The translations under genes and the position numbers were made by a program. The notes beneath the pieces are model-generated. The model had not been told where the DNA came from. It made no database searches and saw only the letters and a program-made list of their open reading frames with translations. Positions 10,301 to 20,029 of a stretch of 64,000 nt of DNA are shown here, piece after piece (position 1 is the stretch's first letter; the number at the start of each line of letters is the position of its first letter). Source of the DNA: Chrysomallon squamiferum (lineage: Eukaryota > Mollusca > Gastropoda > Neomphalida > Peltospiridae); NCBI GenBank assembly GCA_012295275.1, contig CM022679.1, forward strand, positions 12,205,915 to 12,269,914, given 5' to 3'.

Positions 10301-11327
10301 GAGCCTTGAGAATAGTACTGTTGGGAACTATCTGTGCCCAAAACACAATAACATTCAACTGCTGCCCTATTGCTGTAATTAACTTGTTGCAACATTAAAG
10401 GTGGATGAGGCAGAGATCAGACAGGTAATAACAGACAGATTTATGATAACCAGTACTTGCAAACGTCACATTTCTGATATTACTTACAACTGAAATTTTC
10501 CATGTGTTTTAAATGTTGTCCATGTTAAAAGTTTGATTTTGTACTCCACATTACTTTGAGCAACTCTGATCTCAATGTCAGATGATGTATGGTTATCATT
10601 TTTAATGTTGATAATGTTTAGTTTTTGGTATTTTCAATACATTTTACATCATAAATACATAATGTTTTTAAACCAGAGTTATTTATAACTATGGTAAAGT
10701 TTCTTTTGGCCTTAGGTTATATACACCGTTGAGTATGTGTGCATGCATTTGTGAGCAAAACACTGATATACTACAAACATGCACATCATACCACAGAAAC
10801 AACCAAATGCAAAATTTCTTAAATATCATATACAGATATTTATTTGGAACACAATTTAGTTGAAATTTAGAAAACAAAAAATAATAATTAATAAAGAATT
10901 AAACTAAAAATGTTTACTTTATACCAGATATTTTAACATTTTTCATTTTCTCTTTACACTATGGATTTTCATATTTCCCACTTTCAATTACATGTAACTT
11001 AATTAATTGCTTTTAAAATTTATATATATATCTACATCTGTATGTGGATTTGTATGCCCTTTTTCCAATCATCTACAGAACTTACTGAATGATTTGTTAT
11101 GTTTCTAAAAAAAGATTTATAATGAATTGTGGTGTTATTTCAGAACTCCACAGTAAAAATGTCAACAAAATCATCTGTTGTTACTCCAATGATTTTAACA
11201 TTTTTCATTTTTCTCTTTGCACATCAGGAAATCATACTTTGACACTTACTACAGAGTTCGACAAGATGCAAGTGCAAAAAAAGGTTTTACTGACCAAAGA
11301 AAAATGTTCAAATTAAGAAATCATTAA
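1..11327 (+). CDS. 3' part of a multi-exon gene, unknown repeat-rich protein
   Basis: I do not recognise this protein. Fifteen exons join with compatible phases: 1-30, 181-242, 751-837, 3112-3191, 3614-4714, 5261-5410, 5682-5849, 6597-6686, 6980-7090, 7567-7674, 8366-8489, 8819-8990, 9466-9685, 9988-10076, 11228-11327 (TAA). About 890 codons are visible and the 5' end lies outside the window. The product is hydrophilic and Lys/Glu/Arg-rich, with no signal peptide or membrane segment in the visible part. Its middle is a 24-residue tandem repeat (ETDQRLGRETHQ core); its C-terminal third is basic, with a likely helical stretch around HYYERMRYRIRNRI. The reading frame before the repeat matches the upstream exons and the frame after it matches the downstream exons, but a 22-bp deletion inside the repeat separates them. 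As written the message would stop at 4457, so this is either a damaged allele, a pseudogene or an assembly error. The gene is convergent with the minus-strand gene at 14-22 kb. Confidence 0.75.
181..242 (+). CDS. Plus-strand gene, exon LYTIKRFIQEM
   Basis: A long T tract ending in CAG precedes it and CAC|GTAAGC follows. Only one frame is open; it encodes LYTIKRFIQEMIRAMVLIRH, ends in phase 0 and joins the next exon. Confidence 0.6.
685..740. repeat. (TTA)n microsatellite abutting a splice acceptor
   Basis: An uninterrupted TTA run ends ten bases before the acceptor of the exon at 751. It therefore supplies most of that intron's 3' T-rich tract. Confidence 0.95.
751..837 (+). CDS. Plus-strand gene, exon NKPLAKIRKKL
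   Basis: TTGCACAG|AATAAG acceptor and ACA|GTAAGG donor. 87 nt, phase 0 at both ends, 29 residues, basic (NKPLAKIRKKLSGKEGK). The long intron that follows (838-3111) hosts the integrase relic. Confidence 0.75.
1626..2810 (+). pseudogene. Broken KRBA2-like integrase coding region
   Basis: The start region is followed by an in-frame TAA at 1725. The frame reopens at 1788 and ends at 1985, and later parts lie in other frames. The segment that should carry the CxxC half of the zinc site is absent: DSIE runs straight into PMTKG. The catalytic core is scrambled, so the acidic residues expected of a DDE integrase are not intact. The last piece, 2436-2810, is open for 124 codons and ends in a Cys-rich module (CNCNGPKRC...RCACFK) as seen in KRBA2-like proteins. 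It cannot encode a functional integrase. Confidence 0.75.
2751..2977 (+). repeat. 113-bp tandem duplication at the 3' end of the integrase relic
   Basis: Unit 1 (2751-2863) spans the end of the Cys-rich coding module and its 3' flank. Unit 2 (2864-2977) repeats it with a few substitutions; both contain TGTCACAACAGTATAAATTG and an AATAAA-like segment. Confidence 0.85.
3112..3191 (+). CDS. Plus-strand gene, exon ESEAISLTMNLQ
   Basis: TTTGCAG|GAATCT acceptor and GAACT|GTGAGT donor, 80 nt, ending in phase 2. The acceptor is only 31 bases beyond the right palindrome of the integrase relic. Confidence 0.75.
3614..4714 (+). CDS. Plus-strand gene, large exon with coding minisatellite (frame-broken)
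   Basis: The acceptor TTTTTTTCATTAG|TAATATAG is the only one that keeps phase with the upstream exon (NIDKTIELELSRSKSAHD). The sequence then carries loose DQ...R/HET repeats, an ordered 24-residue repeat array from 3951, and a tail (GLTQRTDQGLTRRTDQG). The donor is AAAGGG|GTAACT. The frame read from the 5' side stops at 4457. The frame that fits the donor and the next exon is offset, because the fifth repeat unit lost 22 bp. Confidence 0.7.
3951..4440 (+). repeat. Coding minisatellite, 72-bp then 63-bp units
   Basis: Units start at GAAACAGATC: 3951, 4023, 4095 and 4167 (72 bp each), 4239 (50 bp), 4289 and 4352 (63 bp each, 9 bp lost in frame), and 4415 (partial). The consensus peptide starts ETDQR(L/A)GRETHQVLGQ and ends WVPPS. 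The 50-bp unit breaks the frame. Confidence 0.92.
5261..5410 (+). CDS. Plus-strand gene, exon EQRFPAGTHVMPP
   Basis: TATAATGATAG|GAACAA acceptor and TTG|GTACAT donor. 150 nt, phase 0 at both ends, 50 residues, charged (MMKRDDYQRQYASPSRKEM). Confidence 0.75.
5561..5616. repeat. Compound (TG)n(AG)n microsatellite
   Basis: A TG run switches directly to an AG run within the intron before the exon at 5682. Confidence 0.95.
5682..5849 (+). CDS. Plus-strand gene, exon KLFENKSSPSLLD
   Basis: AATTTCAG|AAATTA acceptor and TTAAGA|GTATGT donor. 168 nt, phase 0 at both ends, Lys/Glu-rich, 56 residues. Confidence 0.75.
5977..6058. repeat. (TC)n followed by (AC)n microsatellite
   Basis: TC runs from 5977 to 6037, then a short spacer and AC to 6058, inside an intron. 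The rest of that intron (5850-6596) shows nothing else I can support. Confidence 0.95.
6597..6686 (+). CDS. Plus-strand gene, exon EVSLEKIRYMLTP
   Basis: TATTTTAG|GAAGTA acceptor and AAAAAG|GTAAAA donor. 90 nt, phase 0 at both ends, 30 residues. Confidence 0.75.
6980..7090 (+). CDS. Plus-strand gene, exon FPVLTSTTSREST
   Basis: GAATTTCAG|TTTCCA acceptor and TATCAG|GTACAT donor. 111 nt, phase 0 at both ends, Ser/Thr/Glu-rich (SMSDSVSELEDSEYQ). Confidence 0.8.
7345..7390. repeat. (GT)n microsatellite
   Basis: Pure GT dinucleotide run in the intron upstream of the exon at 7567. Confidence 0.95.
7567..7674 (+). CDS. Plus-strand gene, exon EDDKILYAIPAKL
   Basis: CATTGAAG|GAAGAT acceptor and TATCAG|GTACAT donor, the same donor context as the exon before it. 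108 nt, phase 0 at both ends. Predominantly helical-looking (LLKLSKALEEKKVTKDLYQ). The following intron (7675-8365) is AT-rich with no other feature seen. Confidence 0.8.
8366..8489 (+). CDS. Plus-strand gene, exon LAKSVTMDPLLI
   Basis: ACATCCAG|CTGGCA acceptor and GGATG|GTGAGC donor. 124 nt, ending in phase 1, encoding LAKSVTMDPLLITQDHFFRA and a basic end (SAKMGKKVGSKMD). Confidence 0.8.
8819..8990 (+). CDS. Plus-strand gene, exon with HYYERMRYRIRNRI helix
   Basis: TTTTGTAG|AAATGA acceptor and TCATT|GTGAGT donor, 172 nt. The charged, heptad-like stretch HYYERMRYRIRNRI...VELEKLQTEKQDMF may form a helix or short coiled coil. Confidence 0.8.
9466..9685 (+). CDS. Plus-strand gene, exon FKEMFQEHGINLN
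   Basis: CATTCAG|GTTCAA acceptor and CCTTCT|GTAAGA donor, 220 nt, phase 0 at the end. Contains a nuclear-localisation-like cluster, KKDRKACKRKKSS, and then VLGFELPKLLVDRR. Confidence 0.8.
9808..10043 (+). repeat. Copy 1 of a segmental duplication spanning intron end and exon
   Basis: This segment (CACTATGGATTTTC ... GATTTTAAC) contains the acceptor and most of the exon at 9988-10076. It is repeated at 10957-11199 with scattered substitutions and small indels. Confidence 0.9.
9988..10076 (+). CDS. Plus-strand gene, penultimate exon NSTVKMSTKSSVV
   Basis: GTTATTTCAG|AACTCC acceptor and ACAAG|GTAAGC donor. 89 nt, ending in phase 2, which joins the last exon to give RKSYFDTYY. This is the copy that retains a donor. 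Confidence 0.8.
10957..11199 (+). pseudogene. Copy 2: duplicated exon without a donor
   Basis: The acceptor GTTATTTCAG and the exon start (11144 onward, NSTVKMSTKSSVVTPM) are preserved. The 3' end of the exon and its donor are lost; the duplication runs straight into the pyrimidine tract of the last intron. If the acceptor were used, reading through would stop at TGA shortly after 11228, giving a truncated end. Confidence 0.8.
11228..11327 (+). CDS. Plus-strand gene, last coding exon with TAA
   Basis: CTTTGCACATCAG|GAAATC acceptor. Encodes RKSYFDTYYRVRQDASAKKG and ends FKLRNH followed by TAA at 11325-11327. Confidence 0.8.
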
Positions 11328-13397
11328 TAATAGTAAACATGTTTTTACTTAATGCCAATTAACATTTCTTTTTTTTTTTTACTGTTACAAAAATCATCAG
11401 ATGTTTTATTTAATGCCACATGAACTTCATCTTTATAAGGATGTGTGTGTGTGTGTGTGTGTGTGTATTTTCATTTTCAAAATATCACTCATTTTTACTG
11501 ACTTTTATATTTTACACATTACTTTGATATTATATAACCCTGCAAAATAATTTTTAATTCATCTCCTTTTTATAAATGTATAATTATACCCAAAAGCTAG
11601 TTTTAAATTTTACATCAATGTATCAACATTGCACTGTTTGCATGATTTTCAACAGAAATATTTGTTATATATTTTGAATGATATACTGCTACGAATAAAC
11701 AATAAAGGAATATAATCCTTCAGAAGTTTTCTTTCTTGTTGTGTTTATGTAAAACATTTAATACTTCACGATGTGTAGATGACCACAAACCAGATCAGTT
11801 CTAAAATAAGAAATGAATCAATTAAAGGTTAATGACACCCCAGCATGAAAAATATGTGGGCTGTCGAGTGTAAAGCTGTGGTAATGAAAAAAACTGAATA
11901 AAAATTCAACAGTTAAATTAAAACACAGTGTAAAGAACTGTGCAAAAATACAAATAAGTTTAAAATTTACAGTAAAGTGCAGTATCATGTTCAAGGTGTC
12001 AAGTAAAGTATGGATGGAAATGAAAGGATTCCATCACATTTTGTGGTCTAAATATTCTTTTAGTTTCTCTCAGATGGTTACAGTCCAACGAAATGTGGTA
12101 TACCATCAGAGTACTAAAATAAGGAAACCCTAGTGTTACCCATCTGAATCTGAAGTTAAATTTACAAGAGCAAGTTACTTGCTTGTTGTAATAATCCGTT
12201 CTCTTGAGGTGACGTCTTTTGAAGTTACATTTAAACAAATATAATAAATTATTTAAACAATGTTTTTTATTTTTTACCTTTATTTTCTCTTTCAGGAGCA
12301 CATGTATGTTCTTGCACCTAATCATGCATGCCTACATTAACTAACAGTCTGATGTTATCTATCCATCTTGTGGTGGTGCGCACATGCACACACACAGGCA
12401 CACACATGCACATGCACACACACTAGTGAGATCATATTACATTCAAAAGCTACCAATTGAGAGGAAAAAAAAGATTGTGTGTGTGTTTATATATAAGAAG
12501 GAAAAACCACACCATTGATATACATGTATGTATATATATATATAGATATATATGCTTTATTTTGACCATGAGTACAAAACATAAGTATGAAAACCTTTTT
12601 CATGCAGTTCTGCATTGGAAGAACAAATACTTTAATAAAATTATTTTATACTTTTGATTATAGTGGAAGCAATGATAACACAAAAACATGCCACATGAAT
12701 ATTCCAATAATATGTACAAAATTAACAATGTTAATATGTTCCAGCATATAATGGGACTGCCATTTTAAGAGACCCATGTTTTAATGTTTTTCAAACAACT
12801 ATATCTCTCAATTAAATAAAATTTTATACAGAGTGATAAGTAGAAGTAACAAATTACATACTTGACTAATTATTTAAACCTTGAACTTTTGTACCTTAAA
12901 TCATTATTAACATGCAATATCAAAATGCCAGTTAAAATGCTAACCATAGAATTACTGAGGTAGTCAATTAAAAGTCTTAATACTGCACAAAAACAAACTG
13001 AGGGTAATGATGAAGAGTAACGATGTATTTTAAAAACTTAAATAACATCTGTATCAAATCTGTGTTCATATGCTAATTTTATTTACAAAATGGAAATTAA
13101 AGTACTTTTGTCCGGTATTAAATGCTTTTAAATTACAATAATTATTACAGTAGCAGTTGTCTGTCTGCAGTAAATAATATTTTACTGTACAGTGTCAAGT
13201 ATAGTAAATACAAGCGATATGCAGAATAAAACATACATAAGTAAATATTCTTTGTGTGATCATTGGACTAGAGTGGAATCTATCTGTGAATACGTATTTA
13301 AAGCACAAACCACAATTCTCTACTCTAATTTATAAACAACTGGAATAATGGTATATCATAATGATGTACATGTTATTGTATAAAATATATTTCAGAT

Positions 13398-13440
<43 letters not shown>

Positions 13441-14176
13441 TCTCTATTAGCCAGGATTAATAATTTGGTCTTATTATTTTTATTTTTAATAAAGAATATT
13501 TACTTTATTAGTAACTGAAGCATTTGTGACCTTATCTTTCATATTTTTATACAATTTAGAATAATACAGTGAAAATAAAATTAACATGATGCTATAAACA
13601 TTTTTAAACAATATGTATATACCATAATTTATTAACTAGAAAATAATGTTTTAGTAAATTATTTCCCTTTGCTTAGAAGTATTTTTTTCCCAATTTTTTT
13701 TTTTTTTTTTTAAATCATTTAATAATAATGAAAGAACATTCAATGGCCTCAAAAATATCGATTAATTTCAGATGAAAACAGGAAAAACAGAATATTGTAT
13801 GTGTAGTTGAACAGTGAATTAAAAGCTCAGAATAAAAAACAAGAAACTGATATTTAATTTAAAAAAATACAATTACTTAAAATATATTTAAAAATAAAAG
13901 CCGATATTATTCCAATTAAGAGTGAAAAATAATACAATTTCATTTAAATAAGGTATAGAATCATCAAATTAAAAAAGCTCAAATAATTATGACTGTCATT
14001 CCCATTGTCGTAATTAGGTAAAAAGCGATTTATTTTTTATTTTTAACATTATTTTTAAATTCTCTACATTTAAAATACAATTTCTGTTATTATTTCAATC
14101 AAACTCGTTAAGTCCGTTTATACAAAAATTGAACAAAATGGAACATAATGGAACAAAATGTCAACTTCTGTGCCTA
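11328..14176. other. Spacer between convergent genes
   Basis: Plus-gene 3'UTR, then AT-rich sequence with (GT)n at 11441-11467, CA-rich sequence at 12370-12422 and (GT)n at 13401-13439. I see no coding exon. Confidence 0.7.
11694..11706 (+). terminator. Paired polyadenylation signals of the plus-strand gene
   Basis: AATAAA occurs at 11694-11699 and again at 11701-11706. A T/GT-rich stretch follows around 11725-11750, as expected for a cleavage site about 370 bases after the stop codon. Confidence 0.65.
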
Positions 14177-14182
14177 TTTATT
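14177..14182 (-). terminator. Candidate polyadenylation signal of gene A
   Basis: AATAAA on the minus strand, about 230 bases beyond the proposed gene A stop codon. AATAAA is common in this AT-rich DNA, so this is tentative. Confidence 0.35.
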
Positions 14183-14413
14183 CTTGTGCCACGTTCCGCA
14201 CATGCGTACTTATGTTATAAGGAGTCGGAACTCTTTTGTCTGATTTTCTGCCTTCTAATTCAGGTAATTTTATCCTATGGCAGAACCTTCATGTATATAG
14301 TTCTAGAGACATCTGCCCTAATGACCTACAATTAGATCATAGTCTCCTCTCGGAACGAGAATCTTCTGTATAAGAGCACCAGCAGCATCCATCATCCTGC
14401 TCTTCTCAGAAAA

Positions 14414-14421
14414 TTAGTATC
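14414..14421 (-). CDS. Gene A, terminal coding piece (Gly-Tyr-stop)
   Basis: TTTCAATTTGCAG|GATACTAA is a good acceptor. It joins the previous exon in phase to give GFAGY and TAA. If it is not used, the previous exon reads through to another stop at 16895 (ending KNYLI). Confidence 0.45.
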
Positions 14422-14513
14422 CTGCAAATTGAAATGATAATATTATTGTTAGAAAAATGTACCAATACATAATCGTCTTTTAACAAAATTAACAATACGT
14501 TATTTATAACAGC

Positions 14514-14545
<32 letters not shown>

Positions 14546-14998
14546 TTATTACTATTATTATATTATTTTTTTTTTTTTTTTTAACTGGTGTCATATTTTA
14601 AGGGTGTCTGAATGGTATCTTTATCAAAGCCAGTAAAATATGCAGCAAAATTATAATGTAAAAGCTATAAAATAAATTTCGTCGCTATATTCAGCAATGA
14701 GTGTTCTGAACAGATTTTCACTAAACGATTACAAACTGATAAACCTGCTATTTGTAGCAATAATGTCTTGTTTAGACCGTCACATTTAAAAAAATAAATA
14801 TTTCGATAAATATTATGTGCATTTAATAACTTTGAATATGCATCGCAGCAGAAACTTTTGGGTTGAACATTCCTTTAAGGATTTGTTAAAGCAATAAACT
14901 AACTGTACTGAATGTAACATACATTTAAGCACAGTTCTTTATCATAATGCCTATTCAGACGATATACGCCATATGCAAAGTTTATTCACTCGCAGTTA

Positions 14999-15035
<37 letters not shown>

Positions 15036-16022
15036 TCCTTTATTATATTAATATTTCTTAAATGATTATTTAATTTGTTATTATTATTATCCTTTTTTTA
15101 AAAAAATATTATTGTATTACTTTTTTTTTTTTTTTTTTTTATGAACGAGATCACTTAACCTCAGAAGACAAAGCACTTTCTTGCTAAGAGCGCGTGGAAC
15201 AATATATACGATTAACAATAATAAATCAAACGTGTTTCAGTTCAGTCCTTTTCTTGTTACTTGCACTATTTGTTTTCTTTCTTTCCTGTTTTTTTTTTTT
15301 TTTTTTTTTTTATTTTTTTTTTTTTTTTTTTTGTAACTGGTTACGCGTTCATTAAGTATTTATTTTTAAACCGTTTCCGACACGGCTACCGTAGGAGTTT
15401 CTTTCAGAAACAGCTAACTGAATAATCTACGTTTTCCTTTGAAGAAGTACCTTATATTCTTATATATGTATTTATTATTTGTTTTTCATTCTGGTTTCAT
15501 TTGTACAGACATGTTCTATAAAAGCAATTCTTTTATATTTTATAATATGGCCCTTTAAAAAAAAAAAGAACAAAAAGGCCACAAAATCTACAATTCTATA
15601 TAAAAAAAATAAAAAAATAAAATCTTTTTTTTTTTTCTTTTTTTGTATGTTGTTCGTATTTTCTAATCATTCGAAATAAAAATAAAGTACAAAACAACAA
15701 ATTAAAAAGAATGACAAAATAACGCACTTAAATATAAATTATATACATATGTACATATAACAATGACTGTCACTAACTTGGATGCCAAACGATACGACTT
15801 TACGCTCCTGCTTATAGCATCACAGTTTAAAACATCTAAATTGTAACAATTTTCATTATATTGTTACGAGATTTGTAGATATTCTTGTTCGTAACAACGC
15901 CCTTTAAGACTATGCCACAGGAACAGAACAACGTAACTAACTGACCTAGATAATTTGTCTTTGGCCATTTTAGTAGTTATGTAGATGTGCAACGAGGCAT
16001 TTCTCTTAGCTGAAATACGACC

Positions 16023-16083
<61 letters not shown>

Positions 16084-16664
16084 AAAAATTACGAAAAGAA
16101 CCACACCCAGTTTCTGGTTAATTGCAAACCAGATGAATTTATCTCCCTTAGTAGATGGCTTTAATGGTAATCAAGAAAACTACGATGGATAATGTTAAAT
16201 ACATCCCTAAAAGCTACGTTTTTGATAGGTCAGGTGATACTGTGACTTACAAATATTTGAAATACTTGTATATGCAACCTCTTGTGTTTACTATATAACG
16301 AGTTCAGTCATGCGCAGAAGAATATATTCGCCTATATCCATGACAGTTAAAATTACTACCGGATTTTATCACCTTTACAGAGAAGGTAAATATTTGTCGA
16401 TGTAGGGATAGGTAAATGCCACGAACCTCTGTCAACGTTTTTACGATATGATATTAATGGTTTTGTTACAAAAGGAACAACGAACTGAAATCTATATGTA
16501 CAAAAGGGATTGAAAAAACAACAAAAAAGAAACAATAATAAAAAAAAAATACTGCGTATTTATCTAGTACTGGGTATGTTATTTACCACGGCAAACTCAC
16601 AATAAAGTTAACAGCTTTTTTTTTCTTTCTTTCTTCATTATTTATATATTTATTTATTTGTTTG

Positions 16665-16707
<43 letters not shown>

Positions 16708-16748
16708 GAATGTCACTATTACAGTGAATAAAATAGATAATCAAAAGA

Positions 16749-16788
<40 letters not shown>

Positions 16789-17924
16789 CCCCAAAATACA
16801 GCGAAATCGGTATCATTCCTTTTTTTTTCTCAGCTGTCCAATCACACAAATACAGACATCTATTCATCACAGAAGCAGACAGTAACTGGCTTAATTAAAT
16901 CAGATAATTTTTGACAGCTGTTATAAACTGTTTTCCGTATTTTTTCTTACCTGCAAAACCTGATTCTGGTGTGGGAGATGTTGGTGGGCTTTCCACTGTT
17001 TCGTCGTCAGAAAGGTAGTGGTCCAGAAATTGAAAAGCTTCAGCTGTTATGTTTTTACCTAGAAGTAATAATAATAATAATAACAACAACAACAACAACA
17101 AATACAACATAAAACAAAATATATCACGAAGAAGAGATAATTGTGATAAATAAAGATGTTCATTACATATATCGAATGATAACCGACACTCACAAAAATA
17201 TCGGTATAAAAAAAAAAAAAAAAAAAAAAAGACAGGATCTAGAAACTAGATAACAAAGCAATTTAATATAGCTGCTATGACAAGTTTTATTGCATTCTTT
17301 TATTCACCAGATTGGAAGATAACAAGTTCAAATTGTGTAGATTTCTCTCCCCTCTTTCTTTTTTATTTATTTATTTATTTTTATTTTTGTTTTATACATT
17401 ACTAAAACTTAATAACGTTTTTATTTACATTTTTTATTTCAACTGCTTAATTTCGTTTCCCTGAATATTAATGAACTCCCGCCTCGACTTGCATTTATTC
17501 ATACCCCCTTTTAATGCATATCGCTGCCTCAAAAGATTGAAATCATGACTCAAGGTAAATGTTGCATATTTTATTGCTTAAATGTATTGTATTATAGACA
17601 TAGTTGTCTCATGGACTGTCTGCCAGCTTCGACATGACTATTATTTATTATTATTAACATCTTTTCCTTTTGTCAAAAACATAATTTCTTAAATAAATTA
17701 ATTTTTGGTTTAAAGGGGTGTCAATCAATATAAAACAACAATTTGAAAGAAAATTTTAAAATAAAATTAATGGTAAAAGAAAAGTAAAAACAAAGAAAAA
17801 AGAACATCTTGCAAACATCAATATAAATTAATTTGGTTTAGCAACACAATTTAATGAACATTTTCATTTTGAATCAAGTTAAGAGTGATAATAAAATAAT
17901 AAAATTATTATTAATAATAATAAC

Positions 17925-17963
<39 letters not shown>

Positions 17964-19980
17964 TAATAAATAAATAAGTAAATAAATAAATAAATAAATA
18001 ATAAAAGTAAAACAGACAAAAGGTTGAAGGTGCCCACCCAAAAAATCAATTTTATTCAATAACTGATTCGTGTTTGTCTAGTATCACTGAGCAGGAACAA
18101 TAGCGGGTGTGGCGAGCTCGGACCAAAGGATTGTCTCGTATTTCCATCTTCATTACATCGAACTTTTATATGAACAAAATTCAGTGGTCACATGGGATAA
18201 GGAACAATTCATGCGATATAATCGTTAATAGATGCATCCGTGCGTGTCGTCCGGTGTAACACGTTGATATGTCGTGTGTTATTACTTCGCACTATACATA
18301 TCTATGCTGATTTCACAATGTCATCGTCGTATTTTCATCTAAAACTGATCTATGTGAATGATAAATCTGTTTACAATGATCTATATTTAGCTGGCAATCA
18401 TATTGACTTTATGAATGATTGTTTCAGTGGGGATAAATATAATTAAAAACCTATTAAACAGTTTATTTATAAGACAAAAAAAGAAGAAAAAAAAGGACCT
18501 AAAAATATCCTTCCGGTCCGATCAGTTATCTAGAATGTGAATTACTGCTATTGGCCACGAATCCACTTTAAAAATTACTTCCCTGTTATAGAATGTCTGT
18601 TGAGCCTAGTTGCTGGGTCCACTAACTGAAGATTATAATAGCAAAAGCTTCTCATGTTTTCTGATGTTTTCTAAATCACAAATATCGGTTCATCTGCCCA
18701 TGGCTGTGTGGTTGATTATCGAATGAATTTAACATATTCAGCTTTTGATGTAATGTATTGATAACAACGGAAATATATCATAAGAAAGAACGTAACAGAC
18801 AGAAAAAGAAAATCACAAAGACAGACTATGGGTACATACATTTATGAATTGACGGATTTCATATAAATATATTAATACTGAATTTACTGCAATTTACCTT
18901 TTACTCCAAGGTCATCATGACTTTCTTGTGATTGCAATTCTTTGAGTTTGTCAGCCTCTCCGACAGATTCCCCAGTGTCTGCATTGCGACTCGTCGAAGC
19001 AGTTAGTAACTTAGACTCTTTGATTATCTCTTCTGGTTCTGAATACAAAGGCTCCACTGGAAGACTCTTAACTTTGGTTGCGTCTTTAGATTTTTTCATT
19101 TCTTTATCACCTGTTTTTTCAAGAATCATTTCTTCCATTCTTTTGACGATTGGATTTTCCTCGTAGCCGTCAGGCTTGTCGTTGCTGCTTTTAGCAGGAA
19201 CTGCGTATACAGAACCTTCGTAAACGTAATGCTGCACCTTAATATCTTCCTCATCCTCTACGACGTATTTTTCATCATCGGTTTTGTTAATAATTGGTCT
19301 TTGTTCTTTTTTTTCTTGCAGCTTCATGCTGTCCGTTGCCACCCGTGTTTCCAAAGCGGCAACAGCAGAAAGGACTTCACCTTTTTGGTGATGTCTGCCG
19401 CTGTCGTTTTTTGATTGACTCGGAACCGATTCCACTTTTTCAGAAGTAGGAGAACCACAGAAAGCCGGGTTATCAAAGCCAGCATTGGAGAGTGACTCTT
19501 TGGAAACTGCCTTCGGTCTAACAGACACGTCTACAGGTCGTTCAACAGACGTCGATTTTTCTTGTTGGACACGATGTTTCTGAAGATGTTCGTGAGAATG
19601 ATGTCTTTCGGAATATCTGGACTGATGTCTGCTCTCGGAATGTCTGTCTGAATATCTCTCGGAATGTCTGTCTGGATTTCTCTCTGAATACTTGTCCGTG
19701 TATTTGTCTGAGGGTCTATCAGGAACGTGGTGCCTCGAACGATGATGTTTGTCTGCACCAATGTCGCTTTGTGATCTTTTAAGTTTCTTGCCATCTCTGC
19801 GATGTCTATCAGCTGAATCTCTTTCCAGAAGTCGAGAGCGAGAATGATTTAGATCTAAGTTAGAAAGTGTTTTAAAATTATATCAATATCGATATGAAAT
19901 TATAATTTCTGATACTGTTTAAACTGATTTTTTTATTATTCAACTATAAATTTATATAAAACATTTTTTCATCATCATCA

Positions 19981-20029
<49 letters not shown>

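Noticed and set aside
14129-14335. 68-codon plus-strand frame near gene A's 3' end
   Set aside because: No splice or polyadenylation context on that strand, and it overlaps the proposed gene A 3'UTR.
18942-19414. Plus-strand frames opposite gene A's tail exon
   Set aside because: Antisense shadows of the 957-nt exon, which has good splice sites and an in-phase paralogous arrangement.
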